Below, piece by piece: positions 1-7,950 of a stretch of DNA of 64,000 bases (positions are counted from its first letter, which is position 1; each line of letters starts with the position of its first letter). The position numbers and the translations under genes are program-made. Under the pieces are notes generated by a model. That model worked only from the letters and a program-made list of their open reading frames with translations. It had not been told where the DNA came from and searched no databases. The stretch is from Mesobacillus jeotgali. GTDB lineage: Bacteria > Bacillota > Bacilli > Bacillales > Cytobacillaceae. The stretch lies in assembly GCF_014856545.2 (NCBI RefSeq), contig NZ_CP109811.1, positions 4,520,001 to 4,584,000 of the forward strand, written 5' to 3'.

Positions 1-2
1 GA

Positions 3-383
3 AAGACTGACGGAGCTAAAAAGCAAGATGTTACAGCCGAAATGATAAAGGCAGCGTACCGTCCATCATTCGAGGCGCTCGAGGCACAAGCAAATGCGAA
101 AATCGACTCACTGATCAGTACAGCTTATTCAGAATACAACACGAAAAAACAGAACGGTGAATCTATCTCAATCACTTATTTTTACCGGAAATACATCTCA
201 GCCGGCAAGGAGCTAGAAGCAAGCACTGACGAAACGTTCAATTATTTATACGAATCCCTGCTTAAGGACTTAAAAGCAAAAGGCTTCAGCGCATCCGAAG
301 CAGCCGAATTCACGACACAATATGAAAACGCAAAAGCAGCACGCGAAACAGCATTGATAGAGAAAGCGAGATCAGTGATGTAA
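3..383 (+). CDS. Hypothetical protein, 5' end outside window
   Basis: The frame is open from the left edge, so the ATG at 42 is probably internal and the true start lies outside the window. The visible 126 residues are Ala/Glu/Lys-rich, predicted helical and without cysteine; no known domain is recognised. The charged, helical character without a membrane segment would suit the C-terminal part of a secreted or surface protein, but that is inference. The gene converges on the stalk-domain gene at 429, with a palindromic terminator between them. Confidence 0.6.
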   Translation, partial: KTDGAKKQDVTAEMIKAAYRPSFEALEAQANAKIDSLISTAYSEYNTKKQNGESISITYFYRKYISAGKELEASTDETFNYLYESLLKDLKAKGFSASEAAEFTTQYENAKAARETALIEKARSVM

Positions 384-391
384 ACACAGTG

Positions 392-421
392 AGGTACCTT
401 CCAGTTTACTGGAAGGTACCT
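392..421. terminator. Bidirectional hairpin, GGTACC/GGCACC palindrome family
   Basis: Fourteen-base-pair perfect stem with a TT loop between two convergent genes. It belongs to the same family as the hairpins at 1951, 6811, 7914, 13624 and 37030. Confidence 0.75.
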
Positions 422-428
422 GTCATGT

Positions 429-1598
429 TTAATGCATCAATTCCGGTGGGTTTTTCATTCCTTTTTTACTTATAGCTATATAGATATCACCATGAACGCG
501 GACTTTGAACCATCTGTCGTCAAATTTATACCATTTATCACCGAAAGGCACTACATTAGGTTTAGCTGGCTTATTCAATTCCCCAAAGATGTACTTATAA
601 TTATCAGGGAAGTATAAGCGTAGCATCTCTCTTGTAATCGCAGGGTGATAATGATAAAACGCTGACTTTTGATCGTCCCATCCCTTCATGGATATACTTG
701 CCTCGACACCGTGTTTTGTAGGAATAGTATCAAAATAAAAAGTAGAGTATATTAAATCTTTACTGCCAGGTAGATATGCATGGAACAAGCCCGCCTGCGT
801 TTTTCCTTTTTTGTCCCTCAATGCCACCATGCCATAACTTGATACTAAATAATCCGCAATTGACTGACCTTTTGAGGGTCCTTTTCCATCCGCAAACCTT
901 GCCGGGGTATACGAAGTGACATGTTCTCCTTTTACCCATCCTGTGCTGCCTCTGTAAACGACTTGATAAAACCCTTCTTTGGAAGCTATGATCCTGAAAC
1001 GGTAGGGATATTCAATATATCTCATTTTACGTGCCTTAGTAGAAGGCGCGGCGTACACAGCCGCATATTTTGTTGTCTTTTGCTTATCTTGTGGTAGGTA
1101 GGTTTCTTCATGAGAATAACCATCCAGGTAAAGCTTTATGGTTGGATTAATACCGTCCTTCGGCAAAGGCCCGATATAATAAGTTTTTGTCATCTCCCTA
1201 TAACCAACAGCTGTTTCGTAACCTATCATGTTAAAGAAGCTAAAAGGAACATATTGAACACCATTTATCAATTTAGGACGGGCCTGGTTCCCGCTTGCTT
1301 CCCGGAGTTCCTTTTGGACACCATCAATCGTAATATAACTCTTTCCATTTGTGATCTCTACGACATGATCACTTAGTTGAATTCTAGTCGTTCTATAGGA
1401 GTGGTCATACTCAAATGTATCACCCATCAGCTTAATTACATTATGCAGAGGTATATAAACTATTCCACCCTCTGTTAATGTTTGTTCTGCAGCCTTTCTG
1501 TTCACGAATACATCAAGTTCTGCGGCTTTCACTCCTGGATTAAAAACGAAGGAGATAAACATAATCATACCTAATGCGATAAGTCCTTTTTTAACCAT
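429..1598 (-). CDS. Secreted stalk-domain (copper amine oxidase N-like) and SH3 protein
   Basis: Secreted protein of 389 aa. A signal peptide (1-25, ending near VKAAE) is followed at 26-150 by a domain like copper amine oxidase N-terminal 'stalk' domains, with the typical YIPLHNVIKLMG and VQYVPFSFFNMIG motifs. These are common surface adhesion or scaffold modules in Firmicutes and are not enzymes. Residues about 178-232 look like a bacterial SH3 domain (wall-binding; ends GSTGWVKGEHV). The last 155 residues are Trp/Tyr/His-rich and unrecognised. The start is the ATG with AAAGGGAGG eight bases upstream. A c-di-GMP-I riboswitch with an intrinsic terminator lies in its roughly 290-nt leader, so expression is probably set by c-di-GMP. 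Role in adhesion or biofilm is inferred. Confidence 0.8.
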   Translation of the reverse strand: MVKKGLIALGMIMFISFVFNPGVKAAELDVFVNRKAAEQTLTEGGIVYIPLHNVIKLMGDTFEYDHSYRTTRIQLSDHVVEITNGKSYITIDGVQKELREASGNQARPKLINGVQYVPFSFFNMIGYETAVGYREMTKTYYIGPLPKDGINPTIKLYLDGYSHEETYLPQDKQKTTKYAAVYAAPSTKARKMRYIEYPYRFRIIASKEGFYQVVYRGSTGWVKGEHVTSYTPARFADGKGPSKGQSIADYLVSSYGMVALRDKKGKTQAGLFHAYLPGSKDLIYSTFYFDTIPTKHGVEASISMKGWDDQKSAFYHYHPAITREMLRLYFPDNYKYIFGELNKPAKPNVVPFGDKWYKFDDRWFKVRVHGDIYIAISKKGMKNPPELMH

Positions 1599-1756
1599 CT
1601 AATATCCTCCCTTTTACAAAAAGTTACTTCATTCTTCCATATCCCAATTGACATCCGCAGTTAAATAGTCGCAATTCATTACCCAAGCCTATTTTTGGTT
1701 TTTGTCTCCTTTGAAATTATTTTGCCTTTTTAGTCTGTACTAAGAGGTAGCGGACA

Positions 1757-1787
1757 ATAAAAATAACCCGATTAATAAAATCGGGTT
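1757..1787 (-). terminator. Riboswitch expression-platform terminator
   Basis: On the minus strand AACCCGAT and ATCGGGTT form an 8-bp stem followed by TATTTTTATT. Its 5' arm (1780-1787) overlaps TGCAACCC (1783-1790), which is perfectly complementary to GGGTTGCA at the 3' end of the aptamer (1809-1816). This gives a terminator/antiterminator switch. Confidence 0.8.
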
Positions 1788-1804
1788 GCACCAAACAAAA
1801 TTAA

Positions 1805-1890
1805 AATATGCAACCCGACGATCATAGCCATTGCCTTAGACTCGTAGCTTTGCGTCCCACCCTTTCGAATGGTTTGCCAATATATTCTAT
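1805..1890 (-). promoter_or_regulatory. Cyclic di-GMP-I (GEMM) riboswitch
   Basis: Reading the minus strand, the aptamer shows the hallmarks of the GEMM class I motif: GGCAAACC, a stem closed by a GAAA tetraloop, the invariant GTGGGACGCAAAGC, then AGTCTAAGGCAATGG and a final CGGGTTGC. It starts within a few bases of the predicted transcript start and ends 19 nt before the terminator/antiterminator. It controls the stalk-domain protein at 429-1598. Whether ligand turns the gene on or off is not certain. The 3' end of the aptamer can pair with the terminator's 5' arm, so ligand binding that sequesters it would favour termination. Confidence 0.92.
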
Positions 1891-1897
1891 TAATTTA

Positions 1898-1926
1898 AAT
1901 ATATGAAAATATACCCAGAAAGTAAA
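1898..1926 (-). promoter_or_regulatory. SigA-type promoter of the riboswitch transcript
   Basis: Minus strand: -35 TTTACT (1921-1926), 17-nt spacer, -10 TATATT (1898-1903). The transcript would begin near 1890, exactly where the c-di-GMP aptamer begins. Confidence 0.7.
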
Positions 1927-1950
1927 GGGGTTTAAGTAAATATACCTAAA

Positions 1951-1984
1951 CAACAGGCACCCCAGTTACTGGAGGTGCCTGTTG
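1951..1984. terminator. GGCACC-family palindromic terminator
   Basis: CAACAGGCACC pairs with GGTGCCTGTTG around a CCAG/CTGG inner stem. It lies six bases 3' of the small membrane protein gene on the minus strand. Confidence 0.7.
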
Positions 1985-1989
1985 TTTTA

Positions 1990-2262
1990 TCAAGCATTAA
2001 TGAATCTTTGATATCCCCATATAAAGTATAAAAATACAATTACCAGGATAAGAACAAGATAGCCTAGCTGAACAAAGACTTTTTCCTTTTTCCTGTTTAG
2101 AAAAATGGCAATCAACACAGGAAGGGTACTGATAAGATAAAGTATGGCCAGAATGGAGAACTTTATCCCATCCCCTAAATTTGATATAAAGATCATGACC
2201 ACTGCGAATAAAAGTACTTCAGCTATTCCCAGGCTCATCAACGCGGCAATAAGATAAATCAA
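1990..2262 (-). CDS. Small hydrophobic membrane protein
   Basis: Ninety residues with three predicted membrane segments (about 1-27, 35-53, 63-83) and a short basic RKKEK loop between the second and third. No family is recognised. The start is a TTG with only a weak AGG close upstream, so translation efficiency or the exact start is doubtful. It lies between the giant SLH/VWA/lipase gene and the riboswitch and has its own palindromic terminator. It may be an independent small gene or a relic. Confidence 0.5.
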   Translation of the reverse strand: MIYLIAALMSLGIAEVLLFAVVMIFISNLGDGIKFSILAILYLISTLPVLIAIFLNRKKEKVFVQLGYLVLILVIVFLYFIWGYQRFINA

Positions 2263-2340
2263 ACCTGTTTTTTTATTTATCGGGACCAGCTACTCTCTTA
2301 TAAATTTACATCAGAGGAAGGTGGCATATACCTCCCGCGA

Positions 2341-5300
2341 CTATTTACTATAAGGATATTCATAGATCATCATTTCCTGGATGTAAGGATAGAAGTAATC
2401 CAGGCTATGTGCATCAACTGGGTCATTCTTATCGTGAGGGTAAGGGAATTCTAATGCCATCCCTCCCATGCGCTGTCCTTCCATTGCTTTTTCAGCCAGC
2501 CTGAGCATATCTTTGTCAATGCTGTAATTGAAGACCACTTCACGGTATTCCTCATTGTTCAGTTTCCAGAACGGAATAGGAGAAGAAAACAATTTCACCC
2601 AGGTTGCAGCATTGAATAGCTTTACTGGGAAGTAGAAAGCTGCATTATACGTTCTCGTATTTTGATAGTGATCAAGATTTAAGGAATACGAGACTTTTTC
2701 TTCCTGCTTTTTGCTCAATTCTACTTCATCGACTAAATCTTTTTCATAGATTTTATATGATACAGTTTGCGCCAGGTACCCTCCCAGTGAATGACCTGTA
2801 ATATAGAATTTCGCTGAAGGATATTTCGCAATTACTTCTGCTGCAAACTTGTATGCTTCTGGCAACTGGTAATGGTAGTTCAAGAGGCCAATACCTCCCA
2901 AATTCCCGATCCAGTCATTTTTATTATCCCATTTGGCGATGTTATCCGATCCCCGGTAGACGATGACAATATTATTTCCTTTTTTATAGGCATGGGCACC
3001 AAAGCCGCTGCTTGAGGTGTTATTATCAACGGCTTTCACCAGATTCCAGTCGCCTACATCCGTGTTTGGATTCGCAAGGCCATGCTTTAAGCGAATGGTC
3101 CAATCGTAGCCAATATCCACCACATCCGGCTTGCCATCTACATACCTCTTCAAATTGATATATGACATATCACTCATGATCAAAGTGGTCTTTGGCAGAA
3201 TTTCCGGAATCTGCCTCCGGGCTGGCAATTCAGATGCATCCGGGAATGTATCTTTGTCCGTGTCTACTTTTAATGGATCGGAAATGGTCACAAAATAGCC
3301 GCCATTCATTGGGATATATTGTGTAGTTACTTCCTCTCCATCTTTAAGGCCGTCTCCATCTGTATCCGGATCCTCATAGTCTGTCTTCACCAATTTTCCG
3401 TTTCCTAGACGCATACCTTTTTTCTCAAGATAATCAGGCAGACCATCTTCATCTGTATCCTTGGTATAATCAATTGTCTCTTCCGCTGTTTCCTCTAATT
3501 GTTTTTCCAATTCATCTGCCTGTTCAGCAAAGAAGTACTTACCGCCTGTTTCGGCTGCGATTTTCTCAAGCAGATTCTGATTGACCCCGTTTCCAAGTCC
3601 AATCGTATAAATGATCACCTGATTGTCTTTTGCAAATTGAATTGCTTCATCATTCCAATAGCCATCCCCGTCTGTCAAGAAAATGACAAACCTTAAGTGA
3701 TCTGGATTTCCATTGTTTTTTATTTCCTCAACCGCTTCCATTACACCATTGTATAAATTTGTTCCACCTGAAGAGTTTATGGTATCAATTGCGTATTTTA
3801 CCTCTTGCTTGTCTGTAGTCAAACTCACAAGTACCCTTGCTGAGCTATCAAAATCGACTACTGCTGCTCTATCTTCCTCTTTTAGTTTATCAACAAATTT
3901 CTTAGAGGCAACCTTTCGAATTTCCGATGGATCATTTCCGTAGCTTCCTCCCATACTTCCAGAAGAATCAATCGAAAACACTACATCAATATTCTTTACC
4001 TTTCCGCTTTGATCTAAATCCGGTGGTCTGATTTCTGTAGCCCATGCTTCATCCCATTTCGCTTTATTCAATAGAATATATTTGCTGAAATGCGTGACTT
4101 TCGCTGTTACCGTATTGGTTATCGGGTCATGAGTTTGACCTTCAAGCATTTCTAGACGCTGGGCTTCTTCATTATAATAGTAAATAGCTGGGTCAAAGCC
4201 TTCTGAAACTACTGCTTCAGCATACTGAAAACTCATGATCACTTCGTCAAAACTTACTAGACTATTGAAATCGTAAGGAGCTCCAATATACCCAGGGATA
4301 TTCTCGTCAATAAATGCATCTTCATCCTCAACCTTTGTAATCGTGATTGAATTTGCATCTATCGCCGGCCCCGTCATCTCTATTGATGGGGAAACAAGTG
4401 GATCTTTTTCCGTTTCCTCTACAACCGTTTCATGCACAATGATTTCTTCTCCATCAGGGGTTCCATTTCCATCTGTATCTTTTTTAAGCGGGTCGAAACC
4501 AAGCGGCTCTTCTTCCCCATCCAGGAGACCATCTTGATCGGTATCGGCAATTAATGAATCTGTCTTCTTGGCCATCTCTTCTGGGTCTGTCAATCCATCT
4601 AAGTCTGTGTCCTCTTTTAGCGGGTTAGTACCCAATTCATATTCCCTTAAGTTTGAAAGTCCGTCAAAGTCACTGTCTTCCTCGCCATCCATCGTCCCAT
4701 TGTCATTAGAATCTTTTTTCAATGGATCAGAGAATAACACTTTCAATTCATATGAATCTGACAAGCCATCTTCATCAGTATCATTCTTCATCGGGTCTGT
4801 AGTCAATGTAATCTCTTCATGGTCTGGTAGGCCATCCTTATCGGAGTCCATGTCCATCTTCAATTCAACAGTATTGGAAAAACCGCCTTCCTCCGATTGT
4901 TGATACGCTTTAACTTTATAATAATATGTTTTACCCGGCTCAAGTTCAGCGTCTTCGAACTTAGTCCTATCGACTCCATTCACTGTTTGGATAAGCGTGA
5001 AATTCTGATTATCCTCACTTCTATATACTTTGTAACCTAGCACTTGTTGAATTGAGTTCCAATTCAATGACCATATTGCGGCTCCTGATTCACTTCTTAC
5101 CCATTCTCCATTAAGAGCAGGTGACGAAATTGGTGCAGGTACTGGAGGCCCTGGAGTCACTGGAGTATCCTCCAATTTTTCGACTGCTAGAACAATGGTT
5201 TTGTCAAAACGATATACATCACCAGAGCTTAGCTTTGTTTCGATTGTGGCTGTGATGGTGTAGTCTTTTGTTGTGTTTTGCTGGGCATTGAACACAGCAC

Positions 5301-6129
5301 TTTTCTTGTCTTCAGTTGGAGTCAGCTTGCCTCCGGTTGTCTTCCATTCTACTGCATACTCTCTTGTATCCTGGTCCAGATATTTCACAGATAATGTGGC
5401 ATCCTGGAAATAATATGGTTTTTCCACATCAGCCGAAAGCAAGAATGCCTTTTTCACGAATTCCTTTTCTGCTGATTGTTCTGGATTGGTCGGAGGTGTA
5501 TCTATCTTTTTGACATAATTAATATAGCGTGACATAAAAAGGGAGAATTGCAGCCTTGTGAGGTCATCCCCTGGACGGAAGGTTCCATCTCCGTAGCCTG
5601 TTGTGATTTTGTTAGCAGCAATTGCTTTGATGTAGCCATGTGCCCAATACGACGCTGGTACATCTTTAAATGTCTCTTTATAAGTATTTGGCGTTTTCAA
5701 TTTATATGCCTTCGCTAGGATTTTTGCCATCTCTCCGCGAGTCAGTTTTCCCTGCGGATCGAACTGGCCATCACCTTTTCCGCTGATGATTCCTTCCGCT
5801 ACAGCGGCCGCTATGACATCAAATCCTGGATGGCCTTTTTTAATGTCCTTGAAATGTGGATCTGGACGATTTGACGTGTCCAGCTTCATCTCTCTTGCCA
5901 GCATCATGACTGCCTGCAGGCGTGTGATTGGCAGATTCGGTCTAAAAATATTGTCAGCATAGCCATTAATGATACCTAACTCTACCAATTGACCTATTTC
6001 TTTTTGGTACTTCGGTAAATCCTTAAACCCCTTTTGCGGGCTCGCAAATGCTGCAGCAGCTATTGATTGAACCATCAACAGCACAACTAAAAACACTGCT
6101 AAAGCCCTTCTGATATTCCCATTCCCCAC
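2341..6129 (-). CDS. SLH-anchored fusion: FN3, TSP3-like repeats, VWA, class 3 lipase
   Basis: Large surface protein (1262 aa) with a GTG start behind AGGAGG. In order: signal peptide 1-29; three SLH repeats (about 34-77, 93-136, 154-200) that dock on pyruvylated SCWP; Ig-like region 225-315; fibronectin III 335-425; calcium-binding thrombospondin-3-like D-x-D-x-DG repeats 425-565; a linker domain 600-690; a von Willebrand A domain 712-880 with an intact MIDAS (DSSGS at 721-725, GGT, LTDGDG); two more TSP3 units around 890-965; and a C-terminal alpha/beta hydrolase like class 3 lipases, with nucleophile motif GHSLGG (Ser1114) and plausible Asp1205 and His1241. It probably combines metal-dependent adhesion with lipid or ester hydrolysis at the cell surface. 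The domain calls are strong; the substrate is unknown. Confidence 0.88.
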   Translation of the reverse strand: MGNGNIRRALAVFLVVLLMVQSIAAAAFASPQKGFKDLPKYQKEIGQLVELGIINGYADNIFRPNLPITRLQAVMMLAREMKLDTSNRPDPHFKDIKKGHPGFDVIAAAVAEGIISGKGDGQFDPQGKLTRGEMAKILAKAYKLKTPNTYKETFKDVPASYWAHGYIKAIAANKITTGYGDGTFRPGDDLTRLQFSLFMSRYINYVKKIDTPPTNPEQSAEKEFVKKAFLLSADVEKPYYFQDATLSVKYLDQDTREYAVEWKTTGGKLTPTEDKKSAVFNAQQNTTKDYTITATIETKLSSGDVYRFDKTIVLAVEKLEDTPVTPGPPVPAPISSPALNGEWVRSESGAAIWSLNWNSIQQVLGYKVYRSEDNQNFTLIQTVNGVDRTKFEDAELEPGKTYYYKVKAYQQSEEGGFSNTVELKMDMDSDKDGLPDHEEITLTTDPMKNDTDEDGLSDSYELKVLFSDPLKKDSNDNGTMDGEEDSDFDGLSNLREYELGTNPLKEDTDLDGLTDPEEMAKKTDSLIADTDQDGLLDGEEEPLGFDPLKKDTDGNGTPDGEEIIVHETVVEETEKDPLVSPSIEMTGPAIDANSITITKVEDEDAFIDENIPGYIGAPYDFNSLVSFDEVIMSFQYAEAVVSEGFDPAIYYYNEEAQRLEMLEGQTHDPITNTVTAKVTHFSKYILLNKAKWDEAWATEIRPPDLDQSGKVKNIDVVFSIDSSGSMGGSYGNDPSEIRKVASKKFVDKLKEEDRAAVVDFDSSARVLVSLTTDKQEVKYAIDTINSSGGTNLYNGVMEAVEEIKNNGNPDHLRFVIFLTDGDGYWNDEAIQFAKDNQVIIYTIGLGNGVNQNLLEKIAAETGGKYFFAEQADELEKQLEETAEETIDYTKDTDEDGLPDYLEKKGMRLGNGKLVKTDYEDPDTDGDGLKDGEEVTTQYIPMNGGYFVTISDPLKVDTDKDTFPDASELPARRQIPEILPKTTLIMSDMSYINLKRYVDGKPDVVDIGYDWTIRLKHGLANPNTDVGDWNLVKAVDNNTSSSGFGAHAYKKGNNIVIVYRGSDNIAKWDNKNDWIGNLGGIGLLNYHYQLPEAYKFAAEVIAKYPSAKFYITGHSLGGYLAQTVSYKIYEKDLVDEVELSKKQEEKVSYSLNLDHYQNTRTYNAAFYFPVKLFNAATWVKLFSSPIPFWKLNNEEYREVVFNYSIDKDMLRLAEKAMEGQRMGGMALEFPYPHDKNDPVDAHSLDYFYPYIQEMMIYEYPYSK

Positions 6130-6404
6130 TTACATTCCTCCTAGATTTTTGGTTTTTTGTTCCAAATAATACAGTTCTATATCTTATCCTAATTTCCTTC
6201 AGTATTTTAGGTCTTTTTGAGTAATTTTCCATATTTTCAGTTTGTTAAAAGGGGTATTTGAGGTAACAGGCACCTCGCAGTTAAACTGGTTTGTATCTGT
6301 TTTTAAAACATAAAAGATGAGAGAAATTAAAAAAAATAATTTTTCCTACAAATATATGATAATGTGAATCTATAGAGACTTAAGGAGGGGAGAATAGTTC
6401 TATA

Positions 6405-6803
6405 ATGAAAAATTACTTATTTATTGCTTTTCTTACTGTTTCAACTCTTCTAGCAGCCAAACCAGGAGTTTTGAATCAACCTTCAAATTCAAATGACTAT
6501 TACAATGAAAAAGAATTCATACATCAGATTAACTTAACAAATCCTCCCAATGAAGACTTATTAATAAGTGATATCCAATTTGCACATCTCGAGGAGCTCA
6601 AATCATCCTCAACGGGTCTAATTCGCATGTCATATCCTAATCAGGAAGATAAGGTTGATAGCGATTTCGGAAAGACTGTTATAGAAAACCTAATCGAGAG
6701 TAGCTTTACCATTGACTCTGGTGAAGGAGAATCTTTTGAAGATGATCATGTATATAATGATTTGAATATGCTCACAATCACAGTTTCTCATTATAGTTAT
6801 TAA
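6405..6803 (+). CDS. Secreted hypothetical protein
   Basis: A 132-aa protein with a hydrophobic N-terminal segment (about 4-18) that looks like a signal peptide, then an acidic, Asn/Ser/Glu-rich mature part without recognisable domains. An AAGGAGGGG lies upstream but 14 nt from the ATG, an unusually long spacing. It is the only plus-strand gene in the first 24 kb apart from the truncated one at the edge. It is more AT-rich than its neighbours, which may point to a separate origin. Function unknown. Confidence 0.6.
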   Translation: MKNYLFIAFLTVSTLLAAKPGVLNQPSNSNDYYNEKEFIHQINLTNPPNEDLLISDIQFAHLEELKSSSTGLIRMSYPNQEDKVDSDFGKTVIENLIESSFTIDSGEGESFEDDHVYNDLNMLTITVSHYSY

Positions 6804-6810
6804 GTACTTG

Positions 6811-6857
6811 AACAAAGTACAGGCACCTCCTAAAAGGGAGGTGCCTGTTACTTTGTT
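6811..6857. terminator. GGCACC-family bidirectional terminator
   Basis: About 20-bp stem (AACAAAGTA-CAGGCACCTCC and complement, one bulge) between convergent genes. It overlaps the stop codon of the SGNH-like gene at 6848. Confidence 0.75.
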
Positions 6858-7837
6858 ATATATTTTCCAAAATCACTTGGAACGTCTGGTGGGTTGTCCA
6901 TGCTGATGCGGTGGGCAATCATGGTTCCTACTTCTGGATAGAAGTGGTGCCCGTCGAAGTAGTTGGAGGTGTCTTTTGTAACGGTGTTGATGTCCATGAA
7001 GTTATAGACACCGCCGAATACTTCGGTGACTTCACTGAGCCACTTTTCATAATGCGGATAGGCACCGGAGTTGATGAGTGCCTGGAACAACGGCTCTGAG
7101 ATCGGCGTTGTGAACACGATGAATTCTGTGTCCGGGTTCTTGTCTTTTACATTTTGCAGAATTTTTTTGTAGTTCGGATTGTATTCATAATCTCCATAGA
7201 AGGTTGTCGTAAATTTCTCTACCTTTTTTTGCAGCTCTTCGTCTGCTTCCTTTTTTGAAAGTCTGATCGTGCTAGCGACATTCTGCCGATCATAGGTCCG
7301 CACGAATACAGGTTCATCTTTAATGGAAGCTTTAAAGTTATAACAAGAATACCTAGTTAAATCATAGGAAATGATATTTTTCCAGCGAACGAATGGCTTG
7401 TCCAGTGTGCTGGCATACGGTTCGATTGATAATGGTGCCTTGCTCTCAGCCAGGCTTGACTTAAAAAAATCCAGCCCAATGATGACTGTCTTGATTTCTT
7501 TTGTGCTGTTCTTTTTTGCAAAGTCGATATAACTCTCATATTCTTTTACCGACATGTTCGCCACTGAGTAATTGTATACGTCCATGCCTTTGAATTCATG
7601 CTGATCGATATAGGTGCTGCGGCTGCTGCCTATTAATAATGTATCGACGCTGAATGGCTGGAATTTAATTCGATTCGTTTTTTGCTGGCGTTCATTGATC
7701 GTGTCCTGCACATCATTGAACTCATGTTTTCCACCATACATCCACATTGGGTCCATCCAGTAATTGAAACCGCCAATGCCGGCGACCAGCACAATCAGAG
7801 TCAACACCAGCCTGACCGCCCACGCTTTGTAAGTCAT
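6848..7837 (-). CDS. Membrane-anchored SGNH-hydrolase-like protein, possible glycan acyltransferase
   Basis: A 329-aa protein with one N-terminal membrane anchor (about 8-27) and an extracytoplasmic domain. Visible SGNH-like signatures are LLIGSSRSTY (candidate nucleophile Ser in the GDS-like block) and NYFDGHHFYPEVG near the C-terminus (candidate Asp/His pair). Proteins of this build (AlgJ/AlgX, DltD, PatB type) move or remove acyl groups on exported polysaccharides, usually with an MBOAT partner; none is in this window. Its position among SLH genes suggests SCWP acylation, as for PatB in Bacillus anthracis. That role is inference. The start has AGGTGA seven bases upstream. Confidence 0.6.
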   Translation of the reverse strand: MTYKAWAVRLVLTLIVLVAGIGGFNYWMDPMWMYGGKHEFNDVQDTINERQQKTNRIKFQPFSVDTLLIGSSRSTYIDQHEFKGMDVYNYSVANMSVKEYESYIDFAKKNSTKEIKTVIIGLDFFKSSLAESKAPLSIEPYASTLDKPFVRWKNIISYDLTRYSCYNFKASIKDEPVFVRTYDRQNVASTIRLSKKEADEELQKKVEKFTTTFYGDYEYNPNYKKILQNVKDKNPDTEFIVFTTPISEPLFQALINSGAYPHYEKWLSEVTEVFGGVYNFMDINTVTKDTSNYFDGHHFYPEVGTMIAHRISMDNPPDVPSDFGKYITK

Positions 7838-7913
7838 CTATTTTCACCTAATTACGTCTGCTAGATTTTAGTCTTGATAATTATACAATACAAGATAGTT
7901 TACGTATAGACGA

Positions 7914-7945
7914 AAGGCACCTTCCCACGAATGGGAGGTGCCCTT
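7914..7945. terminator. GGCACC-family hairpin
   Basis: GGCACCTTCCCA / TGGGAGGTGCC stem with a CGAA loop, six bases downstream of the nuclease stop codon. Confidence 0.7.
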
Positions 7946-7950
7946 AAGTT

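Noticed and set aside
4568..4903. Long serine-rich plus-strand reading frame opposite the TSP3 region
   Set aside because: It is antisense to Asp/Glu-rich repeats (GAT/GAA reads as ATC/TTC), has no ribosome-binding site, and no family fits.
6264..6300. Additional GGCACC hairpin
   Set aside because: Only one arm remains (CAGGCACCTCGCAGTT); no stem forms.
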